Origin: Procambarus clarkii
Taxonomy: Eukaryota; Arthropoda; Malacostraca; Decapoda; Cambaridae
Length of the DNA: 64,000 bases
Assembly (NCBI RefSeq): GCF_040958095.1
Contig: NC_091156.1
Location: forward strand, 17,348,628 to 17,412,627
Reading direction: 5' to 3'
The notes under the pieces: model-generated
What the model was told of the DNA's origin: nothing
The model's input: only the letters and a program-made list of their open reading frames with translations
Databases searched by the model: none
Program-made: the position numbers and the translations under genes
In this document: positions 55,101 to 64,000 of the stretch, one piece after another
Layout: every line of letters starts with the position of its first letter
How positions within the stretch are numbered: the stretch's first letter is position 1

Positions 55101-56343
55101 ACAAATTGCACACTCATAAATTGACATTGCACTGTGAGGTGCATAAAATGTTTTAAAGCAGTAGAAGAATGAATCAGCTCTAAAAGATAATTCAAACGTG
55201 ATAATTAATTCAGTGATAATCCATTTATCACTGGAAACAAATTTTCTTTCATTTTGTAAAAAATCGTTACAAGAAAAATTATTTGTGTGTGTTTGGCTGA
55301 CCCATGATCCCCATGCATCCAGATAAGGAATAGTCTGTGGTATTGTAATTCATTAACTCTAAGCTGATTAGACAAAGTAAAATCCTTACTGAGGAAAGAG
55401 AGATATTTGGATGGAAAGACATGCAGAGAAAAGCATTAATGCCTCTCATTATTATTGTAGAGACTTTATGAAATATTTGTTGGTTTATTTATTATATGAT
55501 AAATTATATATTTTGAAGCTTAATTAAGAATACTTAGATTATTTACACATTAAAGTTCTAATTTCTATATATAAAGCATTAATTTAATATATATATTACT
55601 TTAAACAGCCAATATATTCAGCATGCACATGCATTCACCTACAATACAACATGATATCTGGTAGTGAAGTTAGTTATGGCCAACCAAAATTCTTTATCTA
55701 CTCACCATTTGTATTGTGAATGTTGATGCTACATTACTACTTACCTAAGAAGCTGAAATTCCTGTATCAGCTAAGTCTAAGTCAATAATAAGGTAAGATT
55801 TAATATAAATAAAGTCCTTACTTTATTATGATTGTTAATGTGTATAATAACAAAGAGACTCCTGAAGTAAGTGTAACAAAAATTAAGAGAGAGCAAGCAT
55901 GCAAATACTCTAATATAAAGTAAAGTAAACCTTTTCAGACAAATGTTCATGGTGAATATTTTCATAAAGGATGATTTAAGCATTAAAATTAATACATGGA
56001 CAAATACCAAGATGACATTTCATCCTGTAAGAGACTTTCTAAAAACCATTAACTAAAGAAGTTATTATCAAATAAAAACCTCTCCCATTGTTTTGATTAT
56101 CTATATACAGTACTTGTCAGCAATTTTAGCAAACTTCCTTAAGAGAGTTAAACTTAAATGAGTCTACTATCATAATAAGACTAAGAAGTCTCCTTGTGAT
56201 TATAATTAACAAGATTAGCTTATGAAGTACAGTATAGCTGTTACTCACAACATTAAAATCTAAACTACCTTTGCCCCAGGAATCAAGCTTAGTTCCGCTG
56301 AGTATGTGTGTACGGAGGATTCCCTGTGGTCGTCTTTCTCGAA
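44747..56343 (-). CDS. ITSN-like: Intersectin-type C2 domain, last three exons (5'-incomplete gene)
   Basis: Gene-level entry. The three exons chain in frame through phase 1 junctions and encode about 134 residues: REDNA-binding features are absent; the segment is a C2 domain, starting RPQGILRTHILSGTKL, then SFCEVSLGSQAH, HPKWDSTMQFLVKSLSEDVL, CITVYEKGYFKPN, EFLGRTEIKIH and GEVILKISLQLFD. These match the C2 domain at the C-terminus of intersectin long forms (ITSN1/2), including the ending LQLFD. Intersectin long is an endocytic scaffold and Cdc42 exchange factor; C2 domains bind membranes. The SH3, DH and PH exons were not found here, so the gene must continue to the right. A separate DH-PH-C2 gene is the main alternative. 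Confidence 0.85.
44905..46129. other. Intersectin-like intron, mostly unremarkable
   Basis: A/T-rich. 45600-46120 has loose GGTGGGTAGGTGG/GGCAGGCAGG-type repeats with no clean period. No exon seen. Confidence 0.5.
46130..46690 (-). pseudogene. Decayed CR1/L2-type LINE C-terminus
   Basis: On the minus strand a broken frame carries remnants of VVWCPYLKKHI, ELKDKSYE and the terminal TVVDSWNK type region. The plus-strand start GTGTAATTACCTAAGCGTAG is the 3' tail of the family that also ends at 54150 and 57195. Confidence 0.75.
46691..50060 (-). pseudogene. DIRS-like retroelement fragment (gag, RT)
   Basis: Minus-strand reading: a gag-like start at 48955 (SQGDNHGLCLRHAACRVGDI, then FDPESCEFCCLYI) and, after broken frames, an RT segment GFVVRHQGYRFHCLPFSLNL..APRAFTCLTQVVVAYLLLLG ending VLAYLDD at about 47123 (the YxDD box). 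Frames downstream (46787-46990) suggest the beginning of RNase H. This pattern is typical of DIRS/tyrosine-recombinase retroelements, known to be abundant in decapods. No recombinase or methyltransferase part is seen. 48960-50060 is the 5' untranslated type of sequence. Confidence 0.75.
50061..51190 (-). mobile_element. DIRS-like 5' region fragments
   Basis: Sequences around 50940-51180 (CTACCTTTCTGGTGGTATTC, GGTCAATGGCAGACATGACA, GCCATTGCTCCCTCTACCAC) repeat those at 49815-50040 and, in the opposite orientation, at 63300-63500. This indicates at least two overlapping or tandem 5' pieces. (AAAAC)n at 50324-50349. Coding remnants not recognised. Confidence 0.6.
51868..51914. repeat. (TTA)n microsatellite
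   Basis: About 46 bp after a LINE-type 3' end: ATGCCCAAAATGCTCTCTGT..TTAGTGGCTTTATG at 51760 is a decayed relative of the tail at 41740. A second (TTA)n lies at 52099-52134. Confidence 0.9.
51925..52080. mobile_element. tRNA-like element with inverted arms
   Basis: CCACAAGGGCTTTGATGAGT at the left and ACCCTTGTGGATTTGTTCAT at the right; GCACAGGTTCGAACCCTCAT contains a B-box. The inner TTAGTCAACTG..TAGTTGACTAAGG arms are also inverted. Relative of 27952-28215. Confidence 0.7.
52259..52429 (-). CDS. ITSN-like: Intersectin-like penultimate exon (C2 core)
   Basis: The acceptor is ATGTTTTCAG and the donor is AATG/GTATGT; 171 bases, phase 1 to phase 1. It encodes TLQSFCEVSLGSQAHRTSIA, SPHPKWDSTMQFLVKSLSED and VLCITVYEKGYFKP. 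In place of the usual NDPY-CEV calcium loop it has LQSFCEV, so a calcium-binding aspartate appears to be lost. Confidence 0.88.
52750..53260. repeat. Diverged tandem repeat, about 190-210 bp unit, three copies
   Basis: Copies start at about 52754, 52944 and 53154 with CTAAAATGTGTATACTCTTT, followed by TCTCATGTCAATTTTCATGT, TTTGGTATCAAATTGTTCGC and AATAGAAT. The last is truncated by SINE B. It lies in the intersectin-like intron. Confidence 0.85.
53288..53562 (-). mobile_element. tRNA-derived SINE, family B, complete
   Basis: The minus strand starts GGGGGGCCTGACAGCTGAGA, B-box GGGTTCGATCCCCAGTGG; the end ATCATCTTAAGATAACCTCA falls at 53288-53320. It is inserted within the DIRS-like/tandem-repeat border (CCTTTCTGAGTGCC / TAACCCTGGTCAATGGC). 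Confidence 0.85.
53563..53790 (-). mobile_element. DIRS-like 5' region fragment
   Basis: Reads GGTCAATGGC, ACCATTGCTCCCTGCACCTC, GGCAGGTTCTGGCTCATAGT and CCAGGGAGCTGTAGGGGCTT, matching 49850-50040. Its left neighbour CTACCTTTCTGAGTGCC lies beyond the SINE, so the SINE interrupted it. Confidence 0.7.
54150..55200 (-). pseudogene. CR1/L2-type LINE, RT C-terminal half
   Basis: The minus frame at 54884-55195 gives SGVPQGSVLAPVMFIVYIND and MNMFADDTKI (the FADD box). After a stop, 54314-54880 is open for 188 residues: MEFNVNKCHVMECGIGEH, SNFRIAFKYMDGETLKKLFT, FVRPKLEYVAVVWCPYLKKY and DMITTYKI. The tail GCTAAGTGTAGTTACAGGAT follows at 54150-54190. It is 5'-truncated and lightly decayed. It lies in the intersectin-like intron. 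Confidence 0.88.
55201..56268. other. Intersectin-like intron, no feature seen
   Basis: A/T-rich sequence without recognisable repeats or frames. Confidence 0.5.
56269..56343 (-). CDS. ITSN-like: Intersectin-like antepenultimate exon (C2 first strand)
   Basis: The acceptor is ATTCCATAG and the donor is CAAAG/GTAGTT; 75 bases, phase 1 to phase 1. It encodes RERRPQGILRTHILSGTKLD plus SWGK, the first C2 strand and loop. Short, so its identity rests on frame linkage to the next exon. Confidence 0.75.
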
Positions 56344-56608
56344 CTATGGAATAGCATGCAGGTTAGTTTAAGATTAGACTAAAATAAAGGAGCCGAAGTT
56401 ATTAATGCCATATCTGGTTCAGTCACATGCCAAAATAAAAAAAAATAGAGGCCTGAGGAAAAAAGGAAGAAATTAATAATCTATAAATATAGATGATTAA
56501 TTTAAGGAAATATTGTACTCTACTCTATATGGATTATTTCTTGAAAGGAAATAGAGAAAAAATACTTTTCATTGAAAGAATAAAATAAGTAAGCACATTA
56601 AGGTCCAG

Positions 56609-56866
56609 GGGTCAGATTCACGAAGCAGTTAGGCAAGCACGTATGAACCTGTCCGTCTTTTTTCAATCTTTGTCAGCTTTGTTTACAATTATTAAACAGT
56701 TAATGAGCTCCGAAGCACCAGGAGGCTGTTTACAACAATTACAGTAGATTGGGAAGTTCTCATGCTTGTAAACTGTTTAATAAATGTAACCAAAGCCGTC
56801 AAAGATTGAAGAAAGATGTACACGTTCGTAAATACTTGCGTAGCTGCTTTGTGAATCTGACCCCAG
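56609..56866. mobile_element. MITE, second copy of the 11087 family
   Basis: Starts GGGGTCAGATTCACGAAGCA and ends TGCTTTGTGAATCTGACCCC. The interior shares TTAATGAGCTCCGAAGCACC and ACCAAAGCCGTCAAAGATTG with 11087-11334. It differs by about 10-15 percent by eye. Confidence 0.85.
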
Positions 56867-57194
56867 GTGAGATGCACATTTACATTGCTTCCCCATACTA
56901 AAAAATAAGTAATGGGTGTAGGAGCTCTACATACATAGCCTTATATTAATCAAATGTGCAATCATGCAGTCACCTTAAAATATTTGTAAGCTGTATTTTG
57001 ATAATTATGAGCAGTAGTATGTTAAAGTGAACTAAAGCATAGAAATTAAGAGTTAATACAATTAGCAGGTAATGATGAATGGCACCATATCATAACATCC
57101 CTATGTGGGAGTATGAGACTTGCAATATTGTAAGATAATAACCTATTAATATAATGCGGTAATAAGCAGTACATGTAATTTGTTTTGTCGGGAA

Positions 57195-57490
57195 TAAGCA
57201 GCCTGTGTAATTACTTAGGTGTAGTTATAGGATGAGAGCTACACTTATGTTGTCCTGTCTTCCCAGCACTCTTTGTCATATAATACTTTGAAACTACTGA
57301 CGGTTTTGGCTTCCACCACCTTGTTACCTAATTTGTTCCAACCATCTACCACTGTGCTTAAGTGAATTTTCTTATATTTCTTCAGCAGCTTTTTTTAGTT
57401 ACATGTAATTTAAATATATGACCGCATGTTCTTAAAGTTCCAGGTCTCGGGAATTCTTCCCTATTAATTTTGTCGACTGTTACTATTTTG
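57195..57490 (-). pseudogene. CR1/L2-type LINE 3' fragment
   Basis: CTTAGGTGTAGTTATAGGAT, CTGTCTTCCCAGCACTCTTT, GACGGTTTTGGCTTCCACCA on the plus strand; antisense of the RT C-terminus and tail as at 46130 and 54150. Confidence 0.75.
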
Positions 57491-58300
57491 TAGCCGAGAG
57501 GAGGACCACAGGTGGGAGATCAGCCACCTGATCACCATAGAGATGGTGAAAAACGTGCATCAGAAACTCCAGATGCGAAGATTGGAGAAGGCAGAACCAG
57601 CAGGTTATGTCACTGGACCAATCTTCTGAAAGAGGCAGAGCTGTAGGAAAATGGCCATGTTCAGACACTGAACAAGCAGTGCCTGAAACCAAGGCTGGGC
57701 CAGCCACCTGGGAGCTACAATGATTATCCTCCCCTTCCCTGTAGGACTTCAATTTTGAATCTTGCGAGAGCAAGAGCATGACCGGCTGGGTGGATAGCGC
57801 TTCGGATTCGTAGTCCTGAGGTTCCGGGTTCGATCCCCGGTGGAGGGGGAGACAAATGGGCAAAAATGTTCCTTTCACCCTAATGCCCCTGTTACCTAGC
57901 AGTAAATAGGTACCTGGGAGTTAGACAGCTACTACGGGCTGCTTCCTGGGGATGTAACAAAAAGGAGGCCTGGTCGAGGACTGGGCCACAGGGACGCTAA
58001 GCCCTGAAATCATCTCAAGATAACCGGGGTGAAGAGGTATTAAAAACCTCCACTTTGACCAGTCCAAATGAAAGGTATCTACTGTGAGAGCCTCACAGTT
58101 GGGAAATGGCCCTGCATCACTGTGACCAAGCCAATGCAAAGAGGTCCACGTCTGGCACAGCCAAGGGAAGGAGTTAGCATCGACAGTCCACTCCATGGGG
58201 ATGGGATGGAATCGAGAAAAACCTTTAGCCATGACGTTCAACAGAGGTGAATGGACGTGGATGTCATGGAGAGCCAAATCCCGAGAAATCAGATAAGGAG
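57491..58300 (-). pseudogene. DIRS-like pol C-terminal part, interrupted by SINE B
   Basis: Minus frame from 58277: LNVMAKGFSRFHPIPMEWTV, DANSFPWLCQTW, TVDTFHLDWSKWRFLIPLHP, the RNase H/connection region of DIRS-type pol. It resumes after the SINE at 57780 with broken frames including WFQALL..LNMAIFLQL. The SINE insertion at 57780-58026 splits it. Confidence 0.7.
57780..58026 (+). mobile_element. tRNA-derived SINE, family B, nested in DIRS-like element
   Basis: ACCGGCTGGGTGGATAGCGC, B-box GGGTTCGATCCCCGGTGG, TTTCACCCTAATGCCCCTGT, GGTACCTGGGAGTTAGACAG, ending AAATCATCTCAAGATAACC. Confidence 0.88.
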
Positions 58301-58569
58301 CTACATGGAGATTCGTGCTCCAAAGAGACAGGGATCAAATAGAATCCCTCCAGTTGAGACAATGAACCAAGGAAAAACAGTCTGAATGAAGTCAGATTAC
58401 AGAGCTCGGAGAGATCTGAGAAGGACAGGGGCATGGCATGAGTAGGCAGGGAGAGGACTGAGTGATGGTGAGGGTTGAGAAGGTTTTGGAGGGAGGGCAA
58501 AGGTAGGTTGGAGGTGCATGGAGGTAGGCAATGGGTAAGGAGAGTTTAACAGTCCAGTACTTTCCCATC

Positions 58570-59455
58570 TTCCTACCTGCCACCCACCCCTTCACCTGCT
58601 CACCTGAACCTGGCCACACACCCACTTACCTGCTCGCCAACCTAAGTGCCTGCCTGCCTGCCCGCCCACTCACGTGCCAGCCATCCATCCATCCAACTCA
58701 CTTGCCTTCCAGCCTGCCTGTCCACCCACTTATCCTGCCCACCTACCAGCCAGCCAGCAAACCAGTCAACAAGCTAACCAGTCAACAAGCTAACCAGTCA
58801 ACAAGCTAACCAGTCAACAAGCTAACCAATCAACAAGCTAACCAGTCAACAAGCTAACCAGTCAACAAGCTAACCAGTCAACAAGCCAGCCAGTCAGCCA
58901 ACAAGCCAGCCAGCCAACAAGCTAAATAGCCAACCAGCTAACCAGCTATCCACCCAACAAGCTAACCACCCAGCCAACAAGCTAACCAGCCAGCCAACAA
59001 GCTAACCAGCCAGCCAACAAGCTAACCAGCCATCCAGCTAAGAAGCCAATCAGCCAGCCAGCCAATAAGCTAACCAGCCAGTTAGCCAATAAGCTAACCA
59101 GCCAGCCAGCCAACATGCTAACCAGTCAATAAGCTAACCAGTCAGCCAGCCAACAAGCTAAGCAGCCAGCCAGCCAACAAGCTAGCCAGCCAGCCAGCTA
59201 ACCAGCCAACAAGCCAACCAGCCAGTCAGCCAGCCAACAAGCTAATCTGCCAGTCAGCCAGCCAACAAGCTAATCAGCCAGTCAGCCAGCCAACAAGCTA
59301 ATCAGCCAGTCAGCCAGCCAACAAGCTAATCAGCCAGTCAGCCAGCCAACAAGCTAACCAGTCATCCAGCAAACAAGCTAACCAGCCAGGTAACCAGCCA
59401 ACAAGCTAACCAGTCAGCCAGCCAGCTAACCAGCCAGCCAACAAGCTGGCTGTTG
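58570..59455. repeat. Tandem CAAGCTAACCAGYCA repeat array
   Basis: From about 58740, units AACAAGCTAACCAGTC (16 bp), expanding into longer units with CAGCCAGCCAACAAGCTAA; 58570-58740 is a degenerate (CCTGCCCGCCCAC)-like start. The unit length varies from 16 to 28 bp. Confidence 0.9.
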
Positions 59456-59543
59456 GCTGTGTATGTTTAGGGGTGACCCTGGACATCATGGGGGTGAATT
59501 CTGCCCGGGTTAAATATGAGTTCTTAGTGATTATTATTATATA

Positions 59544-59549
59544 TATATA

Positions 59550-59623
<74 letters not shown>
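59544..59623. repeat. (TA)n microsatellite
   Basis: 80 bp of TA; it ends exactly at the first base of the palindromic MITE. Confidence 0.95.
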
Positions 59624-59626
<3 letters not shown>

Positions 59627-60002
59627 GTACCTAGTAGCCAGAACGCACTTCTCAGCCTACTATGCAAGGCCCGATTTGCCTAATAAGGCAAGTTTTCCTG
59701 AATTAATATATTTTCTCTAATTTTTTTCTTATGAAATGATAAAGCTACCCATTTCATTATGTATGAGGTCAATTTTTTTTATTGGAGTTAAAATTAACGT
59801 AGATATATGACCGAACCTAACCAACCCTACCTAACCTAACCTAACCTATCATTATAGGTTAGGTTAGGTTAGGTAGCCGAAAAAGTTAGGTTAGGCTAGG
59901 TTAGGTAGTCGAAAAACAATTAATTCATGAAAACTTGACTTATCAGGCAAATCGGGCCTTGCATAGTAGGCTGAGAAGTGCGTTCTGGCTACTAGGTACG
60001 AC
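59624..60002. mobile_element. Palindromic MITE with internal TTAGG repeats, copy 1
   Basis: Ends GTCGTACCTAGTAGCCAGAA and TTCTGGCTACTAGGTACGAC; inverted arms of about 75 bp (through CTATGCAAGGCCCGATTTGC). The centre carries several CCTAA and TTAGG units facing each other around CTATCATTATAGG. It is flanked on both sides by TA repeats. Confidence 0.88.
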
Positions 60003-60020
60003 ATATATATATATATATAT

Positions 60021-62749
<2,729 letters not shown>

Positions 62750-63249
62750 GGAGATAGGGAGGATGCTTTAAACTATGGACTAGTATCTGTGACAGGGTGT
62801 TAGCAAAGATACTTGAAAAGGCAATCAGATTCTCATGACTAAACCACCTGGAAAGTAATAACATGCTAATCAATATACAGTTTGGGGATCTGAGTAGGGA
62901 AGTCATGTGTATCAAAACCTTGTATGTTTCTATGGTAGTGTGACTGCTATAGTACAGGAAATTAATAAAGCGAGTAGATGCAACATTCTTCGACTTGAAA
63001 AATGCTTTTGACAATGTGACACACACAAAATTGCTTTGGAAGCTGGAGCACCTGCGAGGCTTACAAGAATGGCTATTGGAATGAATAAAAGATTTTTTAT
63101 TGGAAAGATGAGGGGGGGTACTATTAGATAAGAGGAAGATTATCAGAATTAGAGGAAGATTATCAGATTGAAGGACAGTAACTATTGAGGTATCACAGGG
63201 AATGGTGCTAGCCACAATTGTTTATAATCTACATCAATAACCTGCCAAT
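62750..63249 (+). pseudogene. Heavily decayed LINE RT fragment
   Basis: Fragments in broken frames: LEKCF near 62992, KLLWKLEHLRGLQEWLLE (63030-63080) and SQGMVLATIV..YIND near 63190-63240. This corresponds to the CR1/L2-type RT between the LDLSKAFD-like and PQGSVL boxes. Many stops. Confidence 0.7.
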
Positions 63250-64000
63250 AAAACCAGCGTTGAATGTAATGAAACGCCATTTTCTGGGCGAGTCCCGGAG
63301 GCTCCCCGGAGCTATCCCAGGCTGATATGCTAATGTCAGACTTTGGCATCAGTCATGTGTATGGAGTTCTTAGGCCTACCGGGGACCACGGCCAGAACCG
63401 GGCCCCCTCAGAGAGGCAAGGGGAGCAATGGCCTATAGAAGCCCCCGTGTTAGTGGAAGCATTCTATGTCTGCCATCGACCGGAACAGGCACCCAGAAAG
63501 GTAAGCGCCCCAAAACAAACCCCTATTCTGGTTAAAATTGCTACCTAAAACCGAACTAGTGGATAGAACTCCCCAACCGAAAACAAGCAAACTAGTGTGA
63601 CGTCACACACTGCCGCGCCGCTGTCTGCGCAGCTCCCCCCTCCCCGGGAGGGGGAAGGGGGAGCCCCAGACCCCCCGCGCCGGCTACCCACACCTCAGTT
63701 CTTGAGGCTGGATGTCAAAAACGCGAAAAACCGCCGACCGGAGGGAGGGAGGGATGCCGGGGAGCCTCCGGGACTCGCCCAGAAAATGGCGTTTCATTAC
63801 ATTCAACGCTGGTTTTCTGGGGGAAGCCCCGTCGGCTCCCCGGAGCTAACTACCCACAGACAGAAAAGAGGGACTTACCCGGGAGGCGGTCGTCGCTCAC
63901 CCCTCAACTCGAAGCCGAGACAACTGGCTGCAACCGCCGATCACAAAACATGATGCACCCCCGGCCAGACCAACCAAGCATCAACCACCCATGGACCCCT
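63250..64000 (+). mobile_element. DIRS-like element left portion with 60-bp inverted repeats
   Basis: 63250-63309 (AAAACCAGCGTTGAATGTAA...) and 63757-63816 are perfect inverted copies of 60 bases. Between them lies the same 5' sequence as 49815-50040 in the opposite orientation (GAGAGGCAAGGGGAGCAATG, GGTCCCC). The sequence continues to the window end with CCCCGTCGGCTCCCCGGAGC. The element's other end is outside the window. Confidence 0.7.

Overview
This is a repeat-rich animal genome window, most likely from a decapod crustacean and plausibly a crayfish. The inference rests on a TTAGG (arthropod telomere-type) motif inside mobile elements, DIRS-type retroelements, several tRNA-derived SINE families, very long dinucleotide arrays, and introns of 1-8 kb. 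The organism itself is inferred, not read. I see no operons, rRNA genes, bona fide tRNA genes or CRISPR arrays.

Two host genes can be rebuilt exon by exon, both on the minus strand. (1) A CCDC177-like coiled-coil protein gene runs from a start ATG at 31781 leftward to at least 235 and leaves the window before its stop. Fifteen coding exons chain in a consistent reading frame (3029 coding bases, about 1009 codons), all with GT..AG borders. Its N-terminus carries the conserved CCDC177 signature and its C-terminal part is Glu/Arg/Gln-rich coiled coil. A possible 5' untranslated exon lies near 33.75-33.88 kb, beside two RFX-type half-sites. (2) The last three exons of an intersectin-type C2 domain (44747-56343) chain in frame to a TAG stop and a polyadenylation signal. 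The rest of that gene (SH3/DH/PH) was not found in the window and probably lies to the right.

Everything else is repeats. 0.9-6 kb: two decayed RNase H-bearing LINE copies and a short repeat carrying a LINE fragment. 6-15 kb: tRNA-derived SINEs, a hAT-like MITE swollen by a 1.4-kb GC-rich minisatellite, and a MITE with long inverted ends. 15-19 kb: a LINE endonuclease fragment and a 1.45-kb inverted-repeat element that splits a 22-bp minisatellite. 19-32 kb: gene exons separated by minisatellites, CA arrays and SINE/LINE pieces. 33-36 kb: TA arrays and a very homogeneous 37-bp satellite. 36-42.7 kb: two LINEs (one nearly intact in its RT) and a decayed hAT transposase-like sequence. 43-44 kb: a 161-bp foldback. 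46-51 kb, 53.6 kb, 57.5-58.3 kb and 63.2-64 kb: pieces of DIRS-like retroelements. 58.6-60.5 kb: an AAGCTAACCAG tandem array, TA arrays and a pair of TTAGG-containing palindromic MITEs.

The most interesting non-genic relation is that the 3' tail of the near-intact LINE at 40-41.9 kb is shared by one of the tRNA-derived SINE families, suggesting a LINE-SINE mobilisation pair.
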